Assembly (NCBI GenBank): GCA_964537965.1
Contig: CAZIDB010000121.1
Location: 1 to 14,353, forward strand
DNA from: SURF-24 sp964537965
Lineage (GTDB): Bacteria > Bacteroidota > Ignavibacteria > Ignavibacteriales > SURF-24
Direction: 5' to 3'
DNA length: 14,353 nucleotides
Shown here: piece after piece, positions 7,156-14,346 of the stretch
Layout: every line of letters starts with the position of its first letter
Numbering within the stretch: the stretch's first letter is position 1
Position numbers and translations under genes: made by a program
The notes under the pieces: generated by a model
What the model was told of the DNA's origin: nothing
Databases searched by the model: none
Seen by the model: the letters and a program-made list of their open reading frames with translations, nothing else

Positions 7156-9714
7156 ATGATCAATGCTATTCAAATAAAGAAAAGTTTTCTTGCAGACAGG
7201 GATAAGATTTTTAAAGATCCCGCAAAGATTGATGAAGCTTTTAAGTTTTGTGTAGAGTATAGTCTTCTTGTTGAAGAATGTATTTTTAAAATACTTGAAG
7301 GAAGTAAATTCAATTTTGCACTTGCTTCTGCGGGCAGCTTTAGCCGCAGAGAACTTTCTCCTTATTCTGATATTGACCTGATGTTTATTGTTGATAACCT
7401 GGAAGAAAACGATAAGCAAATACAATCAGCAGTAAGATTATTATGGGATTGCGGTATAGAGGTTTCTCATACTGTACGGGATTTTAATGATATTAAAAAA
7501 TATCTTGAAGAGGATTTACATGGATTTACGCAATTTATCGAAACAAGGTTTCTGATTGGCAATGAAAAACTTTTTTCTGAATGGGTTGCAAGTATCTTCA
7601 AGTGTATTAGCGAAGAAAAACAAACACAATTAATAATCCAGTTCTTTAACGATACGGAACAACGTTTAAAAAAATACGGCTCATCTTCCAAACAACTTGA
7701 ACCAAACGTGAAATATTCTGCCGGGGGATTGAGGGATTTGCAGGCAGTTGAATGGATTTATTCAATTAAAAACCGAACAAGCCTTGTTGACCAGAATGAA
7801 ATTACGCAGAGTGAAAGTTTTATTACTATGCTGCGCTCACAAAAAGGCAGTTCACATAAAGAAACAAAAAGGGTACTGGAGAGTTACGAGTTTATTCTGA
7901 AAGTCAGGAATCTTCTTCACCTTGTATGCAAACAAAGAAATGACAGGCTTGAATATTCTTCTCAGGAAAAAATAGCAAGGCAGTTGAATTACCACGGGCA
8001 TAATGCCGTAGTTCAGTTTATGAGAAAATATTTTGAAGCTTCCAACGTGTTAAGCCGGTTTTTCAAAACTATGACCCGCCACGTTGAGGAAGAAATTACA
8101 ATGCCGCTATCAAATTTTCTTGCGGTTCAGCTTGATGAGGATTTCTTCCTTAAAGGGAATACACTTTCCATAATTCAGAACAGGGAATTAAACCTCTCTG
8201 ATATACTCAGAGGATTCTACTACCGGGGTCTGTACTCAGCACGATTTGATGAAAACCTACGCTCGCTCATAATTGAAAGCTCCGAAAACATTGAAGAAAA
8301 TAAATTGTTAGGACTTCATTCTTCAGTCTTCTTCAGAGAAATTATCCGGCTTCCAAAGAATGTCGGAGATACTTTATATCATCTTAACGAACTTGGAATT
8401 CTGAAAGTTATTTTGCCTGAATATAAGGATCTGAACGGATTTTTCCAGCCCGGCGTTTACCATCATTACACTGCGGATGAACATACAATTGTTGCGATTA
8501 AAAATGTTGAGAAGCTGCAGAACGAGGAAACCTTGCTTGGACGCTTGTACACCGGTTTGAAAGAAAAAGATATTCTTTTTCTTGCTTTAATTTTTCATGA
8601 TGTTGCAAAACCTATCAGCATTTCCGGGCATGAAATACTTGGTTCCGAAATTGCTTCTTCTGAAATGTTCAGGCTTGGTTATTCGGAAGAAGAAGTTGAG
8701 AAGGTAAAATTTCTTGTTGTTAATCATTTGTATATGGAGCAAATTGCTTTCCGCCGTAATTTAAATGATGCTGAAACATTAAATACTTTTACTTCCAGGT
8801 TTGAATCGGTTGAACAACTTGATTTGTTATACCTTGTTACTTTTGCAGATCTCTCCGCTGTTAATCCCGTTGTATGGACAGAATGGAAAAGTAATTTATT
8901 GGAAGAACTCTACCGTAAATCAAAAGCAATGCTTGAAGAGCAGGTTTCCGGTGAAGAGATTCTTTATTCAAGTGTAATCACTTTCCCAAGTTCATTTTCG
9001 GGGCTTGATTCAACACTGCAGGAACATATCGAATCAATAAATGATATGAGCTATACCCAGATATTTACCGAGGAAGAAATTGCAAGTCATCTTGAAGAAA
9101 TTGAAAAAGGGAATCTGATTTCGGTATTCTTTAAAGAGTTAAATGCTTTTACAAATATTACAGTAATAACAAAAGATCAACAGATGCTCCTTTCTAAATT
9201 GTGCGGAGTACTTGCCATAAATGATTTGAATATTCACGATGCACGAATCTTTACAAGAAAAGACGGAATTGTAATTGATAGCTTTGCTGTTTCAGATTTC
9301 AGAACTCATAAACTTGTTGAACCGGAAAGATATCCTAAAATTGAAAATGATTTATATGAGGTTCTTGCAGGCACGCTTCAGCTTACAAATGAAATGACAA
9401 GGATGAAATCCAAGTGGTGGAGAATTGAAAATAAATTTTTCAAACGATCAGGTAAAGTAAAAATTGTTTTTGAAGAGCATGAAAAATTTTCAATATTAGA
9501 CATCTTCTCGCCGGACAGGCTTGGATTGCTTTATACTATTACACAGAAAATGAGTGAACTTGGTCTTTCAATTTACTTTGCAAAAATCTCAACAAAGGCA
9601 GATGATGTTGTTGATTCATTTTACCTGCTTGACAGAAACGGGCGCAAAGTTTCCGTTAGTGATTATGAATTTATAAAAACAGAATTGACTGAAGCTATAG
9701 AACAGATTTTATAA
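7156..9714 (+). CDS. glnD: Bifunctional PII uridylyltransferase/uridylyl-removing enzyme GlnD
   Basis: GlnD is the cytoplasmic nitrogen sensor: it adds UMP to the PII protein when glutamine is low and removes it when glutamine is high. The 852-residue protein shows the full domain order. The nucleotidyltransferase comes first, with GSFSRRELSPYSDID at residues 60-74 and metal ligands D72 and D74. The HD hydrolase domain follows, with H436/H437 in YHHYTADEHT, H481-D482 in FHDVAKP, H492 and H524. Two C-terminal ACT domains come last (from about residues 665 and 775; the second contains FSILDIFSPDRLGLLY). Length is close to E. coli GlnD. All expected catalytic residues seen are intact. No strong ribosome binding site precedes the ATG at 7156. 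No PII or glutamine synthetase gene lies in the window. A MurI-like gene follows after 91 nt. Confidence 0.95.
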   Translation: MINAIQIKKSFLADRDKIFKDPAKIDEAFKFCVEYSLLVEECIFKILEGSKFNFALASAGSFSRRELSPYSDIDLMFIVDNLEENDKQIQSAVRLLWDCGIEVSHTVRDFNDIKKYLEEDLHGFTQFIETRFLIGNEKLFSEWVASIFKCISEEKQTQLIIQFFNDTEQRLKKYGSSSKQLEPNVKYSAGGLRDLQAVEWIYSIKNRTSLVDQNEITQSESFITMLRSQKGSSHKETKRVLESYEFILKVRNLLHLVCKQRNDRLEYSSQEKIARQLNYHGHNAVVQFMRKYFEASNVLSRFFKTMTRHVEEEITMPLSNFLAVQLDEDFFLKGNTLSIIQNRELNLSDILRGFYYRGLYSARFDENLRSLIIESSENIEENKLLGLHSSVFFREIIRLPKNVGDTLYHLNELGILKVILPEYKDLNGFFQPGVYHHYTADEHTIVAIKNVEKLQNEETLLGRLYTGLKEKDILFLALIFHDVAKPISISGHEILGSEIASSEMFRLGYSEEEVEKVKFLVVNHLYMEQIAFRRNLNDAETLNTFTSRFESVEQLDLLYLVTFADLSAVNPVVWTEWKSNLLEELYRKSKAMLEEQVSGEEILYSSVITFPSSFSGLDSTLQEHIESINDMSYTQIFTEEEIASHLEEIEKGNLISVFFKELNAFTNITVITKDQQMLLSKLCGVLAINDLNIHDARIFTRKDGIVIDSFAVSDFRTHKLVEPERYPKIENDLYEVLAGTLQLTNEMTRMKSKWWRIENKFFKRSGKVKIVFEEHEKFSILDIFSPDRLGLLYTITQKMSELGLSIYFAKISTKADDVVDSFYLLDRNGRKVSVSDYEFIKTELTEAIEQIL

Positions 9715-9721
9715 TTTATTT

Positions 9722-9783
9722 TTGGGATGAAAGTACTGATTCAATATTGAAGGAGGAGTGAATTGGATGGTCTTTCATCCCAA
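9722..9783 (+). promoter_or_regulatory. Large inverted repeat between glnD and the MurI-like gene
   Basis: TTGGGATGAAAG (9722-9733) and CTTTCATCCCAA (9772-9783) are perfect 12-nt inverted arms around a 38-nt loop. The loop holds a 12-nt palindrome, TTCAATATTGAA (9740-9751), and a strong ribosome binding site, AAGGAGG (9750-9756). TCTTTTATA follows the right arm. It could act as a terminator for glnD or as a leader structure controlling the next gene; the sequence alone does not decide. Confidence 0.55.
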
Positions 9784-9793
9784 TCTTTTATAA
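9767..9793 (+). CDS. Possible 8-residue leader peptide before the MurI-like gene
   Basis: An ATG 10 nt after a near-perfect AAGGAGG opens a frame reading MVFHPNLL then TAA. The stop directly abuts the GAGGG ribosome binding site of the next gene. Its codons make up the right arm of the inverted repeat, so ribosomes on it would disrupt that hairpin. It may instead be an accident of repeat-derived sequence. Confidence 0.2.
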   Translation: MVFHPNLL

Positions 9794-9805
9794 GAGGGAT
9801 CTCGC

Positions 9806-10612
9806 ATGAATTTCATGGAAAAGGAAAAGAACATAGGTATACTGGACTCAGGTTACGGCGGTTTAACTGTTGTAAAAAAAATATTTTCCGTTTTGCCTAA
9901 AGAGAACATAGTTTATGTTGGGGATACTGCAAGAGCACCTTATGGTTCAAGATCTGAAGAAGAAATTCTTGAATATTCAAAAACAGTATTGAAATACCTG
10001 CTTAATAAGAACGTTAAGCTTATTGTAATATCAAGCAACACCATTTCATCTGTAGCCTGCGATGAATTAAAAAAGATTACAACCATCCCGATAATAAACA
10101 TAGTATATGCCGGCGCAAAAAAAGCGGTTAAATCAAACGTAAAAAAGACAGGAGTAATTGGTTCACCTGCAACAATCTCAAAATCGGCTTATTCAAAATT
10201 TATTTACTCATTTAATGCTGAGATTGAGGTGATTGAGAAAGCTTGCCCTGTTCTTGTTCCTCTTATTGAAGATGAATCAAATAGCAAAATTAATATTGAA
10301 TCTGATTTGGGAGAATGTCTTTCAGGTTTCAGAGAATTAAAAATTGATTCACTAATCCTTGGCTCTGCTTATTACAGACTTGTAAAAGATGAAATTCAGA
10401 GAGCAATCGGAAATGATATTAACCTGATAGATCCATATGATGATATTGGTATGATTGTGAAAAGCGAACTTGAAAGAATTGGCTTACAAACAAATTCTGC
10501 CGGCTTGGGAAACCAGGATTATTTTTTTAGTGATTTACCAAATGACTCAGAAAGAATTATAAAGATGTTTCTTGGTGAAAAGGTAAAATCAGTGCAGAAA
10601 GTAAACCTGTAA
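9806..10612 (+). CDS. Glutamate racemase (MurI) homologue lacking both catalytic cysteines
   Basis: The 268-residue protein is full length for MurI and keeps the family scaffold: ILDSGYGGL (residues 12-20), GDTARAPYGS (39-48), VIGSPATISKSAY and ACPVLVPLIE. MurI normally interconverts L- and D-glutamate for peptidoglycan using two cysteines. Here the first site, usually CNTAS, reads S77-N-T-I-S. The second, usually GCTHYPL, reads G-S187-A-Y-Y-R-L, so both cysteines and the nearby histidine are replaced. Ordinary racemisation is therefore unlikely. The frame is intact and the rest of the fold is conserved, arguing for a retained but different function, perhaps binding or regulatory. The ATG at 9806 has an AGAGGG site 7 nt upstream. 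It follows glnD and is joined through an 18-codon ORF to a small unknown gene. Confidence 0.88.
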   Translation: MNFMEKEKNIGILDSGYGGLTVVKKIFSVLPKENIVYVGDTARAPYGSRSEEEILEYSKTVLKYLLNKNVKLIVISSNTISSVACDELKKITTIPIINIVYAGAKKAVKSNVKKTGVIGSPATISKSAYSKFIYSFNAEIEVIEKACPVLVPLIEDESNSKINIESDLGECLSGFRELKIDSLILGSAYYRLVKDEIQRAIGNDINLIDPYDDIGMIVKSELERIGLQTNSAGLGNQDYFFSDLPNDSERIIKMFLGEKVKSVQKVNL

Positions 10613-10668
10613 TGTTTATGGAAAAGAAAAAATATAACTTTTTTAAAATAAAATTGGAAGAATTATGA
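10612..10668 (+). CDS. Possible 18-codon ORF linking two genes
   Basis: Its ATG overlaps the stop of the MurI-like gene (TAATG) and its TGA overlaps the start of the next gene (ATGA), leaving no untranslated gap. The peptide would be lysine-rich (MFMEKKKYNFFKIK and so on). It could be a coupling ORF that carries ribosomes forward, or simple coincidence in A-rich DNA. The next gene also has its own GGAAG site within it. Confidence 0.25.
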   Translation: MFMEKKKYNFFKIKLEEL

Positions 10669-10889
10669 AAAAGAAAAAATTAGTAAAGTCCAATAAAAAA
10701 CTTGTCGTTCATGTTTATGATACCCGCCAGGGTAAAGATTACGGCGGAATGCATCTTAGTTTTGGCGGTTCTTTTGGTGTTGATGGCACCGTTTACCGCG
10801 AGGCAGATATGATTGTTATCGAACTGACAGACGGACGAATGCTGATACTTCCTTTTGCTTCCATCGCGGTGGAAACGGAACCGATGTAG
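10665..10889 (+). CDS. Small conserved-looking protein of unknown function
   Basis: The 74-residue product begins with a strongly basic stretch (MKKKKLVKSNKK) and continues as an apparent beta-rich domain. It contains glycine-rich HLSFGGSFGVDG and a C-terminal strand pair, MIVIELTDGRMLILPF. The DGR-plus-hydrophobic-strand ending is faintly like DUF2442 proteins, but I would not assign it. There is no signal peptide, membrane segment or cysteine, so it is probably cytoplasmic. GGAAG stands 6 nt before the ATG. It lies 52 nt after the MurI-like gene on the same strand and is probably co-transcribed. Tandem repeats start 7 nt after its stop. Confidence 0.7.
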   Translation: MKKKKLVKSNKKLVVHVYDTRQGKDYGGMHLSFGGSFGVDGTVYREADMIVIELTDGRMLILPFASIAVETEPM

Positions 10890-10896
10890 ACAGGGA

Positions 10897-11145
10897 AGGC
10901 GGAGTGAAGAATTGGAAATTGGTTATTGTGAGTTGATTATTGGACATTTAATGGATTGTAATTCTGTGGTAATTCAATAGTCAATAGTCATTCAATTGTA
11001 ATTAAGTTGGCAGAGGCGGAGTGAAGAATTGGAAATTGGTTATTGTGAGTTGGTTATTGGACATTTAATGGATTGTAATTCTGTGGTAATTCAATAGTCA
11101 TTCAATTGTAATTAAGTTGGCAGAGGCGGAGTGAAGAATTGGAAA
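10897..11145. repeat. Tandem intergenic repeat, 117/110-bp units
   Basis: Unit 1 (10897-11013, 117 bp) and unit 2 (11014-11123, 110 bp) both begin AGGCGGAGTGAAGAATTGG. They are identical except for one substitution (GAGTTGATT versus GAGTTGGTT) and a 7-nt CAATAGT duplication present only in unit 1. A third unit starts at 11124 and matches for 22 nt before the Ns. The units are rich in ATTGG/AATTC words and carry no ORF of note. They are too long and contiguous to be CRISPR repeats. Confidence 0.93.
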
Positions 11146-11245
11146 NNNNNNNNNNNNNNNNNNNNNNNNNNNNNNNNNNNNNNNNNNNNNNNNNNNNNNN
11201 NNNNNNNNNNNNNNNNNNNNNNNNNNNNNNNNNNNNNNNNNNNNN
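11146..11245. other. Assembly gap of exactly 100 Ns
   Basis: A 100-N run, a common placeholder for a gap of unknown length, begins inside the third repeat unit. The true number of repeat units, and anything between the repeats and 11246, is unknown. Confidence 0.98.
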
Positions 11246-11281
11246 AATCTTTCATCCTTGCATACTTGCATGATTTATTTT

Positions 11282-11308
11282 CCATCTCACATCTACCATC
11301 TCACATCT
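11282..11308. repeat. Short direct repeat after the gap
   Basis: CCATCTCACATCT occurs twice (11282-11294 and 11296-11308) with one base between. A partial CATCTTACATC-like continuation follows. The rest of 11246-11343 holds no gene and no clear terminator for the minus-strand operon that ends at 11344. Confidence 0.7.
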
Positions 11309-11343
11309 TACATCAAACCTTACGCTTTTTCTTTCGATTTCAT

Positions 11344-11871
11344 TCAAAGATGCAGCTTTGCCATCTGAATTCCGCAGATACTTTTAGCATCCGATAATTC
11401 GCCTGTTCTAATCATCTCATCAATCTCTTCAAAAGAATACTCAAATACTTCCATTCCGTATTCACCCTCTTCACGGTTATGATCTCCTGCGACAAGATTC
11501 TTTGCAAGAAAGATGTACAGGGTTTCTGTGCAGAAACCGGGAGTTGTATAAATATAACCCAGCTTAATTATGTCGTCTGATTTATAACCTGTTTCTTCTT
11601 CTAATTCCCTTATTGCACAATTTAATGGATCTTCTCCTTTATCTAATTTACCGGCCGGTAATTCTGTAATTACTTTCTGCAGAGGGTACCTGAATTGCTT
11701 AACAAATATTACTTTCCCTTCTGAAGTAAGCGCAACAACAACAGCACCTCCGGGATGAATTGCAATTTCTCTTACTCCTTCATTACCGCTTGTGTATTCA
11801 AGCTGGTCAACCTGAAGGTCAAATACTTTACCTTTAAAAAGAACTTCGCTTTTCTTCAATTTAAAATTCAT
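11344..11871 (-). CDS. NUDIX hydrolase, ADP-ribose pyrophosphatase-like
   Basis: The 175-residue protein carries a perfect NUDIX box at residues 74-96: G74, E80, R88-E89, E91-E92-E93 and G95, reading GKLDKGE to RELEEETGY. It is preceded by ELPAGK, which is typical of ADP-ribose pyrophosphatases. Such enzymes hydrolyse ADP-ribose to AMP and ribose 5-phosphate in the cytoplasm, using divalent metal bound by the box glutamates. The substrate is inferred from subgroup resemblance and is not certain. The start at 11871 has AAGGAAGGA upstream. It is the last gene of the minus-strand operon, 20 nt after the DUF1232 gene. No frame damage is visible. Confidence 0.9.
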   Translation of the reverse strand: MNFKLKKSEVLFKGKVFDLQVDQLEYTSGNEGVREIAIHPGGAVVVALTSEGKVIFVKQFRYPLQKVITELPAGKLDKGEDPLNCAIRELEEETGYKSDDIIKLGYIYTTPGFCTETLYIFLAKNLVAGDHNREEGEYGMEVFEYSFEEIDEMIRTGELSDAKSICGIQMAKLHL

Positions 11872-11891
11872 TATTCTTCCTTCCTTAAAAA

Positions 11892-12242
11892 TTACCTGTT
11901 GTAATAAGGAATTAATTCACTGCCTAAAAATTTTAATGTTGCCGTAATTACTCCAAGGTCATCAAGATAACCAACCAATGGAGCTAAATCCGGAATCGTA
12001 TCAATTGGAGCGATAAAATAAATTAATGCTGCAACAACAATTGCTTTACGATGCCAGGATACATAAGGATCCCTCATATAATGGAACAACGCCAAAATAT
12101 CTTTGGCAAAAGAAATCTTCTTCCCGTACTTCTCAAGTTTGTACCAAAGATTATCTTCAACTATTTTTTTCTTTACTTCATAATCCTCTTCGTACATTTC
12201 ATTGTAATCAAGATCATTAATGTTTGGAATTCTTCCTTCCAT
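11892..12242 (-). CDS. DUF1232/YkvA-family membrane protein
   Basis: The 116-residue protein contains the DUF1232 signature IVVAALIYFIAPIDTIPDLAPLVGYLDDLGVI, split around the PIDTIPD turn. This is a conserved hydrophobic hairpin whose function is not established. The N-terminal half is charged and soluble-looking. I chose the ATG at 12242 because GGAG lies 7 nt upstream. The frame stays open back to 12368, but that extension would overlap the end of the peptidase gene by over 110 nt and adds no family sequence. The start lies 10 nt after the peptidase stop, and its ribosome binding site overlaps that stop (TAGGAG), indicating co-translation within one operon. Confidence 0.88.
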   Translation of the reverse strand: MEGRIPNINDLDYNEMYEEDYEVKKKIVEDNLWYKLEKYGKKISFAKDILALFHYMRDPYVSWHRKAIVVAALIYFIAPIDTIPDLAPLVGYLDDLGVITATLKFLGSELIPYYNR

Positions 12243-12252
12243 TTTGAAACTC

Positions 12253-14286
12253 CTACTTTTTAAATCTTTCAAACCAGTTAAAAATTGTATTCCACCATAA
12301 ACGGGAATTTTGCGGTTTGGTAACAAAGTGACTTTCATCCGGGAAATACAGGAATTCGCTTTCAACACCTTTTCTCTTCAATGAAGAAAATAGTTGAAAC
12401 GCCTGTTCCTCTGATACGCGGAAATCTTTCCCTCCGTGAATTACAAGCATTGGTGTTTTAAAATTCTGCACATACTGATGAGGTGACCATTTCTGATAAA
12501 CTTTTCTGTTCTGCCATGGAGTTCCGCCGAATTCCCATTCGGGAAACCATAATTCTTCTGTTGTTCCCCACATACTTTCTAAGTTAAAAACGCCGTCGTG
12601 GCAAACAGTTGCATTGAATCTTGTTGTATGACCTTCGAGCCAGTTAATCATATATCCGCCGTAAGATGCGCCTGCGGCAAAAGTATTTTTAGTGTCGATG
12701 AATTTAAAATTCTTAATTGCATAATCGTAGCAGTTCATCAAATCAACATAAGGTTTGCCGCCCCAGTCGCCGGAAATTTCATCTGTAAATTTTTGGCCGT
12801 ATCCCGTACTACCTCGTGGATTTGGCGCAACAATTACATAACCTTTGGATGCGAACATCTGGTAATTCCACCTGTAATGGAATTCGTCTTCCCACTTACC
12901 CTGCGGCCCGCCGTGAATTAAAAATATCATCGGATATTTTTTTGTGGGATCGAAGAAAGGCGGCTTGATTAAAATTGATTGCACCATCTTTCCATCTGCA
13001 CCTTTGCACCAGAATGTTTCCATTTCCGTCATTTCAATTTTATCAAGAAGTTCTTTGTTAATGCCTGTAATCTGTTTAAGATTTTTACCATCGGAATCAG
13101 TACAGAAAATTTCATCCGGCAAATGTGTCCTTTGCTGTTTGAAGAATAATTTTCTGCCATCTGCCGAAACAATGAGTGAAGAGTTTTTATGATCTTTATA
13201 AATCAATTCTACTTTTGGATTAGAGATATCGACCTTGAATAAGGAAACATTCTCCTCTTTACCTGCATCAAAATAAATTAATTTCGAATCCGGCGACCAG
13301 ACAATTTTTCCAACGGAGTAATCAAAGCCTTTTGTAAGTTCGTTTGTTTTGCCTGTAACTCTATCATATAACATTAATCTCAATCTGTCAGCTTCAAATC
13401 CTGCTCGTTCCATTGAAAGGTAAGCAATATACTTCCCGTCTGGTGAATAAACCGGCTGGTTATCATTTCCTTTACTTAAAGATATTTTTGTGTAAGTTGT
13501 TTTTTGTCCCGCTTTAATATCGCTTGTTTTAATTATGAAGACATCATTGTTGGTGCTGGTTTCAATATTTTTATCTTCGTTCATTGTGAAAGCAATTTCA
13601 TTTCCATCAGGTGAGAATGAAAAATCATTAGCGCTGCCAAGGTCAATCGGCGGGCAGTCTGATGCTGAGTTAAGCATCAGATCTGTATATTCTTTTTTGT
13701 TAATGTCGAACAGGAAAAGATGACTTCTTTTTTCTCCGCGCCAGTCATTCCAATGCCGGTACATTAATTCTTTAAACAAGCTTGCTTTCACTTTGCTTTC
13801 ATCTTTGGCTTTATCTTTTTGTTTGTTACAATCCTGGTCAGCGCAATCAGGATAAACAGCTGAAGTAATCAGAATTTTAGTGCCATCATTAGAAAAATTG
13901 AAACCGGAAATGCCGGTATATAAATCGGTGAGCTGTACATCATTTTTTCCGTTTAAATCGCAGGTCCAAACCTGATCATCAAGAATGTAAGCAATTTTAT
14001 TTCCATCATGTGAAAATACGGGATCGCTTTCGCTACCGGCAGAATTTTTTAATGTTCTCATGTTAGTACCATCTGAATCAATCAGATAAATATCAGAGTT
14101 GCCTTTATTAGTTGACATATTATATGAAGTAACGGAAAAGGCAATGGTTTTCCCGTCATGTGAGACAGAAAAATTTCCGATTCGTTTCATTGACCAGAGA
14201 TCTTCAACAGTAAGTGCACGTTTCTGGGGGATCATTAAATCAGAGATTAAAAGCATAGTTAATAAGCAAAAGAAAAGCCTTTTCAT
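12253..14286 (-). CDS. Secreted S9-family prolyl oligopeptidase (DPP5-like)
   Basis: The 677-residue protein starts with a hydrophobic signal peptide (residues 1 to about 20). An N-terminal beta-propeller follows, with repeated SxDGxxIAF-type motifs at about 42-50, 92-100, 224-233 and 281-289. The C-terminal alpha/beta-hydrolase domain runs from about 420. The catalytic triad is S541 in GASYGGY, D621 in GGKDFRV and H653 in DESHF; HGGP at 458-461 precedes it as the usual oxyanion region. Length and layout fit the S9C dipeptidyl-peptidase 5 group, which removes dipeptides from peptides in the periplasm and supports growth on peptides. The exact specificity is inference. The ATG at 14286 has GAGGA 4-5 nt upstream. 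It is the first gene of a three-gene operon with DUF1232 and NUDIX genes. Confidence 0.94.
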   Translation of the reverse strand: MKRLFFCLLTMLLISDLMIPQKRALTVEDLWSMKRIGNFSVSHDGKTIAFSVTSYNMSTNKGNSDIYLIDSDGTNMRTLKNSAGSESDPVFSHDGNKIAYILDDQVWTCDLNGKNDVQLTDLYTGISGFNFSNDGTKILITSAVYPDCADQDCNKQKDKAKDESKVKASLFKELMYRHWNDWRGEKRSHLFLFDINKKEYTDLMLNSASDCPPIDLGSANDFSFSPDGNEIAFTMNEDKNIETSTNNDVFIIKTSDIKAGQKTTYTKISLSKGNDNQPVYSPDGKYIAYLSMERAGFEADRLRLMLYDRVTGKTNELTKGFDYSVGKIVWSPDSKLIYFDAGKEENVSLFKVDISNPKVELIYKDHKNSSLIVSADGRKLFFKQQRTHLPDEIFCTDSDGKNLKQITGINKELLDKIEMTEMETFWCKGADGKMVQSILIKPPFFDPTKKYPMIFLIHGGPQGKWEDEFHYRWNYQMFASKGYVIVAPNPRGSTGYGQKFTDEISGDWGGKPYVDLMNCYDYAIKNFKFIDTKNTFAAGASYGGYMINWLEGHTTRFNATVCHDGVFNLESMWGTTEELWFPEWEFGGTPWQNRKVYQKWSPHQYVQNFKTPMLVIHGGKDFRVSEEQAFQLFSSLKRKGVESEFLYFPDESHFVTKPQNSRLWWNTIFNWFERFKK

Positions 14287-14317
14287 TTAGTCCTCAATTA
14301 TGATTATCGTGTTAATA

Positions 14318-14346
14318 AAAATAATTTAAGAGGAGACTAAAGGCAA
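14318..14346 (-). promoter_or_regulatory. Possible sigma-70-type promoter for the peptidase operon
   Basis: On the minus strand TTGCCT (14341-14346) and TATTTT (14318-14323) are separated by 17 nt, a plausible -35/-10 pair placing transcription start about 25 nt before the ATG. In AT-rich sequence such matches arise often, so support is weak. Confidence 0.25.

Noticed and set aside
7117..7425. Minus-strand frame opposite the start of glnD
   Set aside because: It is antisense to the GlnD nucleotidyltransferase domain, has no family features, and has no ribosome binding support.
10897..11145. CRISPR array
   Set aside because: Units are 110-117 bp, directly adjacent and nearly identical, with no unique spacers and no cas genes.
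11131..11397. Plus-strand open frame crossing the N run
   Set aside because: It is open only because Ns are not read as stops. It begins in repeat sequence and ends antisense to the NUDIX gene.
12243..12368. N-terminal extension of the DUF1232 gene to 12368
   Set aside because: It overlaps the peptidase coding end by over 110 nt and adds no family sequence. The ATG at 12242 has a good ribosome binding site.
12598..12921. Plus-strand frames opposite the S9 peptidase
   Set aside because: These are shadows of a well-supported coding sequence carrying an intact catalytic triad; the translations resemble no protein.
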